Below the pieces are notes generated by a model, which searched no databases, was not told the origin of the DNA, and saw nothing but the letters and a program-made list of their open reading frames with translations. Shown here in pieces: positions 32,166 to 41,858 of a stretch of 64,000 bases of DNA (position 1 is the first letter of the stretch; the number at the start of each line of letters is the position of its first letter). Origin of the DNA: Terriglobia bacterium (lineage in GTDB: Bacteria; Acidobacteriota; Terriglobia; Terriglobales; Acidobacteriaceae); the NCBI GenBank assembly GCA_020072815.1, contig JAIQGE010000004.1, positions 124,001 to 188,000 on the forward strand, written 5' to 3'. The position numbers and the translations under genes are program-made.

Positions 32166-33068
32166 CTACGCCGCGCGTGATTTCCCTTGAAAAGCCGGCA
32201 GGAATTCTTCTTTCACGAACGTCTCAAAAGAAGTTGGCGTGGTGTTCTTGGCGGAGCGCGGCTCCAGGGCCTTCATGTACCCGGAGTTGAGAGAGCCTGA
32301 CATTTCCAGCAGCAGGTCGGCCATGCTGCCGGACATGCCCATCTGCTGCAGCGCAGGACGAAGCTGGGCGTCGGGCAATTGAATGTAATCCAGGTCCGGC
32401 TTGCTGATGGCCTTGGCGATGATCGAGGTGACCTCTTTCACGCTGATGTCCCGCTGTCCCAGCAACTCGCGCGCTTGCGAGCCTTTGAAGTCGCAGCTGA
32501 TCAGCGCCTCAGCCGCGGCGGCGCCAATGTCCCGTGTGGCGATCATGGGAACTTTCAGGTCGGCCTGCAACGGTCCTGCGGTCTTGCCCATGGCGTGGAT
32601 GATCCCGGCCTGGGCCAGGGTATTTTCCATGAAGTACCCGGCACGAACATGGAGAACATTGAGCCCGGAAATCGCGTTCAGCTTCTGCTCAAGTTCATAC
32701 AAGCCCACCACCGGCCCGGTCTTGTCTTTCTTGTCGGCGCCAATGCTGCTGAGCACCACGGCATGTTTTACTCCCGCCTGCTGCACGGCGGTGACCAGGG
32801 CGTTGTTCACGCTGTTCTGATACGCACGCACATCTTCGGCCTGCACGTTCGGTGGAATCATCAGGTAGACGGCGGTAGCGTCCCTGAAAGCCTTGGTTAG
32901 CGAAGCAAAATCCGTTATGTCTGCAACGAATGGATCTACGCCGTTGGCGGCGAATGGCTGCAGGCGTTCTTCGCTCCTGCCAATCGCGCGGACCTTCTGC
33001 GACTTAGCAAGCAGGTGCTTGACCACTTCACTTCCAGTATTGCCGGTTGCTCCGGTAACAACAATCAT
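32166..33068 (-). CDS. NmrA-like atypical SDR, NAD(P)-binding protein
   Basis: 300 residues starting MIVVTGATGNTGSEV, whose GxxGxxG dinucleotide-binding loop is in the first strand. GGAGG lies 6 bases upstream of the ATG at 33068. RAIGRSEERL after the second strand suggests NADP specificity. Further NmrA-family features are FVADITDFASL and HAVVLSSIGADK. Members act as quinone oxidoreductases (QorB-like) or as redox-sensing regulators without catalysis; the Tyr-x3-Lys motif of classical SDRs is absent. It has its own terminator. Confidence 0.85.
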   Translation of the reverse strand: MIVVTGATGNTGSEVVKHLLAKSQKVRAIGRSEERLQPFAANGVDPFVADITDFASLTKAFRDATAVYLMIPPNVQAEDVRAYQNSVNNALVTAVQQAGVKHAVVLSSIGADKKDKTGPVVGLYELEQKLNAISGLNVLHVRAGYFMENTLAQAGIIHAMGKTAGPLQADLKVPMIATRDIGAAAAEALISCDFKGSQARELLGQRDISVKEVTSIIAKAISKPDLDYIQLPDAQLRPALQQMGMSGSMADLLLEMSGSLNSGYMKALEPRSAKNTTPTSFETFVKEEFLPAFQGKSRAA

Positions 33069-33222
33069 GGTTGACCTCCATCTGGCGTTGGATGCACGCA
33101 TTGGGCGCGGGGGTGCTAAGAAATGTTGATAGAAAAAATGATGCGGGACAAATACGCAAAGATAGGAGCCCGCGACCCCAGCACAACTGCGGGCTTCGGC
33201 CGCGAAGAATGCAATAGAAACC

Positions 33223-33978
33223 TCAGTCGCGCAACTTTCTGAGAATTTTTCGCATCATCCCCAGCCAGACTTCCGCATCATCGGCCTGCAAGTTAAGTCG
33301 TCGGACCAGCCGGCGCACTTTTTCTTCGGTTGAAACGTCTGCTCCGGGCTTCACGTATTCGCTGGCGCGCAGGGCTTCCAGCAGCATGTTGGTGAAGCGT
33401 TCCACGTCGCCGGCGGCGGCCATCGCGGCCGGCTGCGGCGGCTCCGAGGAACCCGTGCGTGCCACCTCAAACAGGCACACGGCCACAGCTTGTCCCAGAT
33501 TCATGGAGCTGTGTTCCTCGCGGGTGGGAATGCGCATGAGCCAGTTGCAATGGCTCAAGTCTTCGTTGCGCAAGCCGCGCTTCTCTGATCCGAACAGCAG
33601 CGCCACGCGTCCGACGGCCAGTTGCTCGCGGATGGTTCGCGCTCCGTCCTCCAGAGGCCGCAGCGGGTGCTGCAGTTCGCGATGCTGCAAAGCCGACGTG
33701 CCCACCACCAGCCCGCAGTCGGCCACCGCTTCCGCCACGCTGCCGTACTCAGCCGCATCCGCCAATACTTTTTCTGCGCCAACCGCCGAACGCGCCTCGC
33801 GAAAAGCGATCTGGTAAGGGTTCACGACGCGCAGTCTGGAAAATCCAAAGTTGCTGATGGCCCGCGCGGCCGCGCCGATGTTCAAAGGATTGCGCGCGGC
33901 CACCAGCACCACGCACATCCGGTCGAATTGGCGCGAAGACGGCAAGGCTGGCCATTTTACGCCATGGGCGATGACCAC
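33223..33978 (-). CDS. trmJ: SpoU-family RNA methyltransferase, TrmJ-like
   Basis: 251 residues. SPOUT knot motifs are clear: VVLVAARNPLNIGAAARAISNFG (motif 1), VALLFGSEKRGLRNEDL (motif 2) and MRIPTREEHSSMNLGQAVAVCLFEVAR (motif 3). TrmJ methylates the 2'-O of nucleotide 32 in the tRNA anticodon loop. The C-terminal ~75 residues form the helical extension found in TrmJ. The first ~20 residues are not family-like; a start closer to MCVVLVAARN is possible. It is divergent from the metal transporter genes. Confidence 0.83.
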   Translation of the reverse strand: MVIAHGVKWPALPSSRQFDRMCVVLVAARNPLNIGAAARAISNFGFSRLRVVNPYQIAFREARSAVGAEKVLADAAEYGSVAEAVADCGLVVGTSALQHRELQHPLRPLEDGARTIREQLAVGRVALLFGSEKRGLRNEDLSHCNWLMRIPTREEHSSMNLGQAVAVCLFEVARTGSSEPPQPAAMAAAGDVERFTNMLLEALRASEYVKPGADVSTEEKVRRLVRRLNLQADDAEVWLGMMRKILRKLRD

Positions 33979-34091
33979 GCGCGGCTACTGCTCCCAGCGG
34001 CCCGAGCGGGCGTGATCACAAAACTGGAGTGAGCAAAGTCACGCCGGAGCAAAGCGATTGCGAATAGACTATTGAGTGGAGAGCGTCACCT

Positions 34092-34865
34092 ATGAACAGT
34101 AGCTTTCCCGGCGCAGTCGTCAAATCCGCGTTGCCACAGAATCCTCGTCCAGCGCAGCCCGTTGTCCCCGTTCTTACCGTTCAAGACCTGACGATCGCCA
34201 TCGGCGAACGGACCATTGTTCGCAACGCCAGCTTCTCCCTGGACGCCGGCGCCAGCTTGGCCATCGTTGGGCCGAACGGCTCCGGCAAATCCGTTTTGCT
34301 GAAAGCTCTGCTCGGGCTCCTGCCTTACACGGGGAAGGTTGACTGGGCATCAGGCACGCGCATCGGTTACGTCCCACAAAAGGTTTCCGCCGACCCGCAC
34401 CTGCCGCTTTCCGTGCGCGAGTTGCTGCAAGCCAAAGCCAAGGTGCAACGGCTCTCATTGGAGCAAGTGGCCGCCGCGGTTGACTGGACCGGCGTAGTCG
34501 GCCTGCTGGATCAACGCGTGGGGGCGCTTTCCAGCGGCCAGTTGCAGCGAGTGCTCATCGCTTTTGCGCTGGCCGGCGAACCCAACGTGCTCCTGGTGGA
34601 CGAACCCACTTCCAGCCTGGACGAACCTTCTGAAGAGCACTTTGCTGAGCTCCTGAATCGCGTCCGCACCCAGCGGGGAACTACGCTGGTACTGGTGTCG
34701 CATGACCTCACGCTGGTGCGCGGCTCCGCTACGCACGTTCTCTGTCTCAGCGCAACCGCGGCTTCTTTCGGCGCGGCCGCGGAGATGCTGGTACCCGAGG
34801 TGCTGGAACGCGTGTACCGCCAGCCGGTGGAGTTTCACGCGCACGCCCTGGAGCACGACGCATGA
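34092..34865 (+). CDS. ABC transporter ATP-binding protein, zinc/manganese (ZnuC-like)
   Basis: 257 residues. Walker A is GPNGSGKS, the signature is LSSGQLQRVLIA, Walker B is VLLVDEP, and the switch His is in VSHD. The sequence type and the adjacent ZnuB-like permease identify a metal-chelate (Zn/Mn/Fe) uptake system. The stop overlaps the permease start (ATGA). No periplasmic metal-binding protein gene is present in the window, so that component must be encoded elsewhere. Confidence 0.87.
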   Translation: MNSSFPGAVVKSALPQNPRPAQPVVPVLTVQDLTIAIGERTIVRNASFSLDAGASLAIVGPNGSGKSVLLKALLGLLPYTGKVDWASGTRIGYVPQKVSADPHLPLSVRELLQAKAKVQRLSLEQVAAAVDWTGVVGLLDQRVGALSSGQLQRVLIAFALAGEPNVLLVDEPTSSLDEPSEEHFAELLNRVRTQRGTTLVLVSHDLTLVRGSATHVLCLSATAASFGAAAEMLVPEVLERVYRQPVEFHAHALEHDA

Positions 34866-35647
34866 AGCTCACCGCCAGCCAGATCTATGAAATGACCGCG
34901 GCATTTCTGGTGGCGATTGCCGCAGGCCTCGTCGGCGGATTCGCTCTTCTGAAGCGCATGTCCCTGGCCAGCGACGTGGTTTCTCACCTGGCCCTTCCCG
35001 GCATCGGCATTGCCCTGGTGTTCAAGCTCAACCCGCTGCTGGGCGCGGCGTCAACCTTACTGATCGGCACGCTGCTGGTCTGGGGCATTGAAAAGAAAAC
35101 CGGGATCGCCACAGAGGCAGCCATCGGCGTGGTCTTTGCCGCTTCCCTGGCCGCTGGAGCGCTCATCACACCCAAGGAAGAACTGGAAGAAGCCCTGTTC
35201 GGTCAACTGCAGCCGCTGAATCTGGTGGGATTTCTGATTGCATCGACGGCCGCGCTGGCGATTGTGGCCGTTGTACTGGCGCGCAAAGAACGTCTCACGC
35301 TGGCGCTGTTTTCGCCGGACTTGGCCGCCGCGTCGGGAGTCAACGTAAGCCGGATCAGCCTGGAGTTTCTCCTGCTCTTCAGCTTGACGATCCTGGTTTG
35401 CCTCAAGTTCCTGGGCGCGCTGCTGGCCGGCGCGTTGCTGATGATTCCCGCCGCCACGGGACGCAGAGTGGCCACGGGCATCAACAGTTTTCTCATGCGG
35501 TCCGTGCTGGCCAGCATCGCGGCGGTGGTGGCCGGCCTGCTCATCTCCACCAAGCTGCCGGCATCCGTGAGCGAAGGGCCGATCATCGTGCTGGTGGCAG
35601 CCGCTGGATTCGTGGCGGTGACTCTGATGGCCCGCGGACAGCAGTGA
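34862..35647 (+). CDS. Metal ABC transporter permease (ZnuB-like)
   Basis: 261 residues and about eight or nine hydrophobic segments typical of the ABC-3 family (FALLKRMSLASDVVSHLALPGIGIAL, KFLGALLAGALLMIPAATGRRVA). The conserved SLASD..SH..LPG region matches the metal-transport permeases. It forms the membrane channel for the ATPase encoded just upstream, with which it overlaps by 4 bases. It ends 14 bases before the convergent peptidase gene. Confidence 0.88.
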   Translation: MKLTASQIYEMTAAFLVAIAAGLVGGFALLKRMSLASDVVSHLALPGIGIALVFKLNPLLGAASTLLIGTLLVWGIEKKTGIATEAAIGVVFAASLAAGALITPKEELEEALFGQLQPLNLVGFLIASTAALAIVAVVLARKERLTLALFSPDLAAASGVNVSRISLEFLLLFSLTILVCLKFLGALLAGALLMIPAATGRRVATGINSFLMRSVLASIAAVVAGLLISTKLPASVSEGPIIVLVAAAGFVAVTLMARGQQ

Positions 35648-35660
35648 TGCGACTTTGCCC

Positions 35661-36932
35661 CTAGATGTGCTTGGGAATCTTCTCGGTGAAAACTTCGTAG
35701 CCTTTGTCAGTGACGTGCACGTTGTCTTCAATCCGGATACCGCCAAAGTTCATCATCTTGTCTACGCGGTCCCAGTTGACGTTGTCGCGATGGCGCTTGC
35801 GCAGCTCGGGGTCCTGCAACAGCGCCGGTACAAAATAAATACCCGGCTCAATGGTCACGGTGTAACCCGGCTTCAGAATCAGGTCTATGCGCAGGAAGCG
35901 CAAGCCCGGAGTGTCACTGCGTTTGCGCCCGGGCAAGTAACCGCCGGCGTCGCGCACGCCCAGACCAACCATGTGTCCAACGCCGTGAGGAAAGAAGAGC
36001 GCTTGCGCGTCCTGCTCCAGCAGCGAATCCACGCTGCCTTTGAGCAGACCAAAATCAACTAAACCTTGGGCAATCTGCCGCGATGCGCCCAGATGAATGC
36101 TCTTATATTCCGTCCCGGCCACGCACTTCTTCACCGCCGCTTCCTCAGTGGCCAGCACGATCTGGTAAATGTCGGCCTGCTCGGCGCTGAAACGTCCCGA
36201 CGCAGCATAGGTGCGCGTGACGTCTGAAGCGTAGCAGCCGACCTCAGCGCCGGCATCAATCAGAATCAACTCGCCTGCGCCAAACGCGCGGTGCGACGGC
36301 GAGAAGTGAAACACCGCCGAGTTCGGCCCGCCGCCGACGATGGAGTCATACGCGGTTCGGTCGCCGCCATTGCGGAAGAACGCCGCTTCCAGCTCAACCT
36401 GTGCCTGCCGCTCGGTGGCGCCCGGTTTCAGAAATGGTTGTACGGCTTCATATCCCGCGCGCGAAGCTTCGGCGGCCTTGCGCATCCGTTCCAATTCAAT
36501 TTCATCTTTGGGTCGCCGGACTTGATTCAGGCCTTCGCGAACATCGGCTTCCAGCGCCGCGTCCGACGAGATGCCAGCAATGGGGCAACCCAGGTTGGCG
36601 ACGCGACGGCCCTTGCGTTTTTCCATCCACGGTCCGAAGTCTTCGAACGCGAGGCCTTCGTCGGCGACGGTGGAACCGATCCACACTTTTTCGTCCTGGG
36701 TGACGCGGGGAACAAAATCCATCCAGCCGTCCTGCGGATCATAGGCCAGCACACCGCCGGGACGTTCGCGGTCGGTCAGATAAAAATATTCGGAGTGCGC
36801 GCGGAAGGAGTAGGTCTGGTCGGCCCGGCCGGGGATAAAGATATAGTCGCCGGAACCGATCACCACGACTTCATCTTTCAAGTTCCACTGCGCAGCGGCT
36901 GCTTTTTGCCGGCGCTCAAGATAATTTTTCAT
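35661..36932 (-). CDS. Xaa-Pro aminopeptidase (M24B)
   Basis: 423 residues from the ATG at 36932; an upstream ATG at 36965 is less likely. An N-terminal AMP_N domain (FIPGRADQTYSFRAHSEYFYLTDRERP) is followed by a pita-bread fold with all five metal ligands: ILIDAGAE and SDVTRTY (two Asp), HGVGHMVG (His), IEPGIYF (Glu) and GIRIEDN (Glu). It removes N-terminal residues preceding proline. It is a second M24 enzyme next to map, on the same strand and separated by about 100 bases, so the two may be co-transcribed. Confidence 0.9.
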   Translation of the reverse strand: MKNYLERRQKAAAAQWNLKDEVVVIGSGDYIFIPGRADQTYSFRAHSEYFYLTDRERPGGVLAYDPQDGWMDFVPRVTQDEKVWIGSTVADEGLAFEDFGPWMEKRKGRRVANLGCPIAGISSDAALEADVREGLNQVRRPKDEIELERMRKAAEASRAGYEAVQPFLKPGATERQAQVELEAAFFRNGGDRTAYDSIVGGGPNSAVFHFSPSHRAFGAGELILIDAGAEVGCYASDVTRTYAASGRFSAEQADIYQIVLATEEAAVKKCVAGTEYKSIHLGASRQIAQGLVDFGLLKGSVDSLLEQDAQALFFPHGVGHMVGLGVRDAGGYLPGRKRSDTPGLRFLRIDLILKPGYTVTIEPGIYFVPALLQDPELRKRHRDNVNWDRVDKMMNFGGIRIEDNVHVTDKGYEVFTEKIPKHI

Positions 36933-37030
36933 GCGCAGGAGTATAGCTGATTCGTGAAAAGGCATGCACGGCCGGAGGCGCAGATCAATTTTGTTCGTTG
37001 TCGCTCGGTGAGACAGGAATTCGGGAAAAG

Positions 37031-37825
37031 CTAACCCATTCCCCAGCCTTGCCCATCAGGTCCGCAGGTCAGCACGGTAACGCCATCTTCCGTGATGGCA
37101 ATGGTGTGCTCGAAGTGTGCCGCAAGGCTGCCGTCGGCGGTGACGTAGGTCCAATGATCGTCCAGAACGCGCAGGGCTTTGGTGCCCACGGCCACCATGG
37201 GCTCAATGGCCACCACCATCCCGGCCTGCAGCTTGAAATCGCCGGAAAAGGGAGAAAAATAATTCGGCACCTGAGGTGACTCCCACATCTGCTGTCCAAT
37301 GCCGTGCCCGCACAGGTCTTCCACCACGGCGAAGCCGGCGTTCTTAACGTTGCTTTCCATCACGCGGGCAACTTTGTTCCAGACGATGTTGGCCTTCATC
37401 TTTCGAATGGCCAGGCTCAGCGTGCCTTCACAAATCTCCAGCAGCTTTTTCGCCTCTGCGCTGATTTCGCCCACCGGCCAGGTGACGGCCGCGTCGCCGC
37501 ACCAGCCTTGGTAGCGCACGCCGATGTCCACGCTGACAATGTCGCCGTCTTGGAGTTTGCGCGGTCCGGGAATGCCGTGAACGATTTCTTCATTCACGGA
37601 CACGCACGCGCACGCCGGAAACGGAGGCGCGCCCTGCACCTTGTGTCCCTTGAAAAGGGGCTCGGCGTGGTGGTCGCGGATGACTTTTTCCACGACGGCG
37701 TCAATTTCGGCGGTAGTTGTTCCGGCTTTCACCAGCGAGGCGGCTGCCTGGTGCGCTTCCCAGACCACTAAACCTGCTTTCCGCATCAACGCGATCTGCG
37801 CTGCGGACTTCTTCTCAATGATCAT
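37031..37825 (-). CDS. map: Methionine aminopeptidase, type I
   Basis: 264 residues from MIIEKKSAAQIALMRKAG. The frame extends 35 codons further upstream, but this start fits type I MetAPs. Metal ligands: VSVDIGVRYQGWCGD and DAAVTW (two Asp), CGHGIGQ (His), AIEPMVAV (Glu) and the EHTIAI segment (Glu). It removes initiator methionine from nascent proteins in the cytoplasm. No ribosome-binding site is visible. A TATAAT sequence on the minus strand at 37841-37836 lies only about 10 bases before the ATG, which would fit a nearly leaderless mRNA (inference). Confidence 0.93.
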   Translation of the reverse strand: MIIEKKSAAQIALMRKAGLVVWEAHQAAASLVKAGTTTAEIDAVVEKVIRDHHAEPLFKGHKVQGAPPFPACACVSVNEEIVHGIPGPRKLQDGDIVSVDIGVRYQGWCGDAAVTWPVGEISAEAKKLLEICEGTLSLAIRKMKANIVWNKVARVMESNVKNAGFAVVEDLCGHGIGQQMWESPQVPNYFSPFSGDFKLQAGMVVAIEPMVAVGTKALRVLDDHWTYVTADGSLAAHFEHTIAITEDGVTVLTCGPDGQGWGMG

Positions 37826-37993
37826 GCTGGACGAAATTATACCTGAGCGGTCAGGGGCGGCCCGAAGTGGGCTTGGAGAGAGCTTCTTCGGGATCGCAGC
37901 GTGCCCAAATGAATAAGATGAGAAAGTCAACCGCTGATTTGCGCGGATAGGCGCTGATTCGAGCAGGAGGCCTCAGAAATCGTGAAGGAATCG

Positions 37994-38013
37994 CACCGGC
38001 AGGAGTGCCGGTG
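37994..38013. repeat. REP-like hairpin
   Basis: CACCGGCA-GGAG-TGCCGGTG, identical to the hairpin at 4391-4410 and followed by the same CCACACGGGC tail. The surrounding 37826-38170 gap also contains a degenerate CGCTGATTTGCGCGGAT-type repeat and no gene. Confidence 0.6.
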
Positions 38014-38170
38014 CCACACGGGCATCGAGGGAGATCATCATCTCCATGAATCCGGTTACGATCGTTCACCTCCGGCCTTTCCAATCAGCTGATTTTCATG
38101 CTATCTTTGGGTCTGACAACTTCAAAACTGGTCTGCACTTTCCCTCAGCGTGCAGACGAGGTTTGCCCAC

Positions 38171-38651
<481 letters not shown>

Positions 38652-41600
38652 ATGCGATTGGGCCTGGATGTGGGCAGCTCCAGTGTGAAGCTCGCTGCCG
38701 CCTTGGAGTTAGACGAGACGGAAGGCTTGTCCCAGCGGCTTTCTTCCGCCAGTACGTTCCACATGACGCCGCAGATTGCCGGCGCGAACGCACCCACCTT
38801 GGTCGTGTCGCACTACAGGCGGTGCCTGGGCGATCCTCTGCAAAGCGCGCTTGATCTTCTTGACGAATTCCGCACCAACTTTTCTGACCTTGAGACCAGC
38901 CACGTTTGCATTACCGGCTCCGGCGGGCGGCGCGTAGCGGAGGTCCTGGGAGCAAGCTACGAAAACGAGTTCAAAGCTATCGCCCGTGGCATAGCAACCG
39001 TGTGTCCGCAGACTCGCACTGTCTTTGAGATGGGTGGAGAAAGTTCAAAGTACATTCTCATGGATGACCTGGCCTCTGCTGAAGAGGGCAGCAGTTCGGC
39101 CCTGCGGCCGCAGGGGGGCATCCTGGATTATTCCGTCAGCGCTGAGTGCGCTGCCGGGACCGGATCGTTTATTGACCAGCAGGCGGCCCGCCTGCAATAT
39201 CGCGTGGAAGAAATTGGCGCGGTCGTGTTGCAGGCCAGGACGGGCGCGCGCATCGCGGGACGCTGTTCCGTCTTTGCCAAGTCTGACATGATCCATGCCC
39301 AGCAGAAAGGCTATCGCACGGACGAGGTACTAAAGGGCTTGTGCGAAGCCGTGGCGCGGAACTTCAAAAGCAACATTGTGAAAGGCAAGAAGGTTATTCC
39401 TCCAGTGGCGTTTATCGGCGGGGTCTCGCAGAACGCCGGTGTGGTGCAGGCCCTGGCTCAGGCTTTCCGGCTGGCCCCGAATGACATCATCGTTACGGAG
39501 CTCTACGCCTGGATGGGGGCCATTGGCGCTGCTCTACTGGAGCAGCCGGCCGGAAAGAAAGCAGTCCTTTGCACCGTGGACTCTCCTTGCAGCGTGGTTT
39601 CCCCGTGCGACATGAACGCTTGCCACCCGAACACCGGCCCAGCTTCCCATGAGCGCCTTTCTCTGGACCAGGTATTGCTCCTGCGCGAGCATTCTGAGGC
39701 CTCGCGCACCGATCCGCTGCCTGAAATAGGCGCGGAGAAGCTTCCGGTCTATCTCGGCATTGACATTGGGTCGGTGAGTACAAACTTGGCCGTGCTCGAT
39801 GAAGGCGGAGGATTGCTCCACGGCATCTACCTGCGGACGGTCGGCCGGCCCATTGAGGTCGTCAACCAGGGGCTGAAGGAAATCGAAGGGCTTTTCGGCG
39901 GCCGCATTCACGTTCGCGGCGTAGGCACCACCGGCTCCGGCCGCGAATTGATTGGCGAGTTGGTAGGCGCGGATACCGTGAACGATGAAATCACCGCACA
40001 CAAGACTGGCGCCATCTTCGTCCACCAGAAGCTGGTACGGAGCTGCGCCACTGGAGCGGCCGCCGTCGGCGACGTGGATACGATTTTTGAAATCGGCGGC
40101 CAGGACTCCAAGTACATCTCTATTGACCACGGTGTGGTCGTGGATTTCGCGATGAACGAAGCCTGCGCTGCTGGAACCGGGTCGTTTCTGGAAGAACAAG
40201 CCGAGCACCTGGGCATCCAGATCAAGGACCAATTTGCCCGGCTCGCGCTGGGCTCGACGGCGCCCGCGTTCCTGGGAGAGCGCTGCACGGTGTTCATGGA
40301 GCGAGACGTCAATTTTGCGCTGCAGCGCGGCGCCAAGGTTGAAGATCTGGCGGCCGGTCTGGCCTATTCCGTGGCGCTCAATTATCTCAACCGTGTTGTG
40401 CGCGGCAGAAAGATCGGCGACGTGATCTATTTCCAGGGTGGGACCGCATACAACGACGCGGTTGCTGCCGCTTTTTCCCAGGTGCTGGGCAAGCGCATTA
40501 TTGTGCCTCCACATAACGGAATCATCGGCGCCATCGGCATGGCCTTGATCGCACAGGAAGTCATTGCCACGCGGCGCCACACCGGCCGCGCAAGCCAGGC
40601 AGCCAACGGCCTTTCGACCTTCCGCGGATTTGATTTGAACCAAACGAAGTTTGCCACCCGCGAGTTTGTCTGCCAAGCCTGCTCCAACTACTGTGACATG
40701 AAAGAAATCACCATTGAAGGGCAAAAGACTTACTGGGGAGACAAGTGTTCAGACAAGTTCCGCAAGCGCACGCGCACCGAGCGCAGGCCGGTGCTTGAGG
40801 ACTTGTTAGCCTTCCGCGACCGCCAACTCTTCCATGGCTACCAGCCAGGCCACCAGAATGGGAACCGCAAATTGGCGGGCAAAGGCCGGCGCGTGGGCAT
40901 CCCCCGGGCCATGTTCTTTTATGACCGTTTTCCGTTCTGGCGGCGTTACCTGGAGGAACTTGGATTTGAAGTGGTGGTTTCCGGGCCGACCAACAGCTAT
41001 TCTGCCGCGCGCGGCGCCGAATTGAGCGTCGCCGAGCAATGCTTCCCTGTGCAGATCGCGCACGGGCACGTGCAGGAACTGCTGGCCGGGACCGCCCAGC
41101 GTCCGCCGGTTGATTATGTGTTGTCCCCCAACGTCGTGGACATGGAAGCCCCCTCGTCCACCACTGCCTCGCAACTCTGTCCCTGGAACCAGACGCTGCC
41201 CTTCGTCCTGCGGGCCGCTCCGGAGTTCTGTGCGGACTCCACCAAGTTCCTGGCGCCCACGGTGTACTTCCGGCTGGGCTGTGAACACGTGAAACGGCAA
41301 CTGTCGGAGTATTTCTCCGCTCTCGGAGTGGGCCGAAGGCATAGCGACGCCGCCACAGACGCCGCCTACCGGGCGCAGGCGGCCTTTGCGCAGCGCCTGG
41401 TCGACGCCGGGCACGAGGCCTGTGCGCGCCTGCAGCAGACCGGCGCACCTGCGATCCTTCTGCTGGGCAGGGCCTATAACATCTACGATCGCAACAGCAA
41501 TTGCGACATCCCGCGCAAGCTGCGCGATCTTTACGGGGTCGACGTCCTGCCGCTGGATTTCCTTCCCCTGGATGAGATACCCGGTGAAGACCTGCATGCC

Positions 41601-41858
41601 AACATGTACTGGCACTCCGGACGCCGCATTATGGCCGCCGGACGGTTCGCCCGCAGCTTTCCCAACCTCCACGTCGTTTACATCACCAATTTCAAGTGCG
41701 GCCCGGATTCCTTCATCAAGCATTTTCTGCGCGACGCGACCGACACACCGTTTCTGGTCCTGCAATTTGACGGGCACGGGAATGATGCCGGCTATTTGAC
41801 GCGCTGTGAGGCTTATCTCGACAGCAAGGGGATTTTACGATGCTCTTCAAGCAACTAG
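38652..41858 (+). CDS. 2-hydroxyacyl-CoA dehydratase activase-like protein with tandem ASKHA ATPase domains and DUF2229 part
   Basis: 1068 residues. Two BadF/BadG-type ATPase domains occur in tandem (about 1-305 and 370-650). Each has the phosphate loop (LGLDVGSSSVK; LGIDIGSVSTN), a Gly-rich motif (FEMGGESSKYI; FEIGGQDSKYI) and the two cysteines that bind the bridging [4Fe-4S] cluster (SAECAAGTGSF/GRCSVF; NEACAAGTGSF/ERCTVF). A DUF2229-like domain with CQACSNYCDMKEI follows. Such activators use ATP to inject a high-energy electron into 2-hydroxyacyl-CoA dehydratases. In many genomes this and the next protein are one ~1400-residue polypeptide; here they are two genes overlapping by 19 bases. 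The physiological target is unknown. Confidence 0.88.
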   Translation: MRLGLDVGSSSVKLAAALELDETEGLSQRLSSASTFHMTPQIAGANAPTLVVSHYRRCLGDPLQSALDLLDEFRTNFSDLETSHVCITGSGGRRVAEVLGASYENEFKAIARGIATVCPQTRTVFEMGGESSKYILMDDLASAEEGSSSALRPQGGILDYSVSAECAAGTGSFIDQQAARLQYRVEEIGAVVLQARTGARIAGRCSVFAKSDMIHAQQKGYRTDEVLKGLCEAVARNFKSNIVKGKKVIPPVAFIGGVSQNAGVVQALAQAFRLAPNDIIVTELYAWMGAIGAALLEQPAGKKAVLCTVDSPCSVVSPCDMNACHPNTGPASHERLSLDQVLLLREHSEASRTDPLPEIGAEKLPVYLGIDIGSVSTNLAVLDEGGGLLHGIYLRTVGRPIEVVNQGLKEIEGLFGGRIHVRGVGTTGSGRELIGELVGADTVNDEITAHKTGAIFVHQKLVRSCATGAAAVGDVDTIFEIGGQDSKYISIDHGVVVDFAMNEACAAGTGSFLEEQAEHLGIQIKDQFARLALGSTAPAFLGERCTVFMERDVNFALQRGAKVEDLAAGLAYSVALNYLNRVVRGRKIGDVIYFQGGTAYNDAVAAAFSQVLGKRIIVPPHNGIIGAIGMALIAQEVIATRRHTGRASQAANGLSTFRGFDLNQTKFATREFVCQACSNYCDMKEITIEGQKTYWGDKCSDKFRKRTRTERRPVLEDLLAFRDRQLFHGYQPGHQNGNRKLAGKGRRVGIPRAMFFYDRFPFWRRYLEELGFEVVVSGPTNSYSAARGAELSVAEQCFPVQIAHGHVQELLAGTAQRPPVDYVLSPNVVDMEAPSSTTASQLCPWNQTLPFVLRAAPEFCADSTKFLAPTVYFRLGCEHVKRQLSEYFSALGVGRRHSDAATDAAYRAQAAFAQRLVDAGHEACARLQQTGAPAILLLGRAYNIYDRNSNCDIPRKLRDLYGVDVLPLDFLPLDEIPGEDLHANMYWHSGRRIMAAGRFARSFPNLHVVYITNFKCGPDSFIKHFLRDATDTPFLVLQFDGHGNDAGYLTRCEAYLDSKGILRCSSSN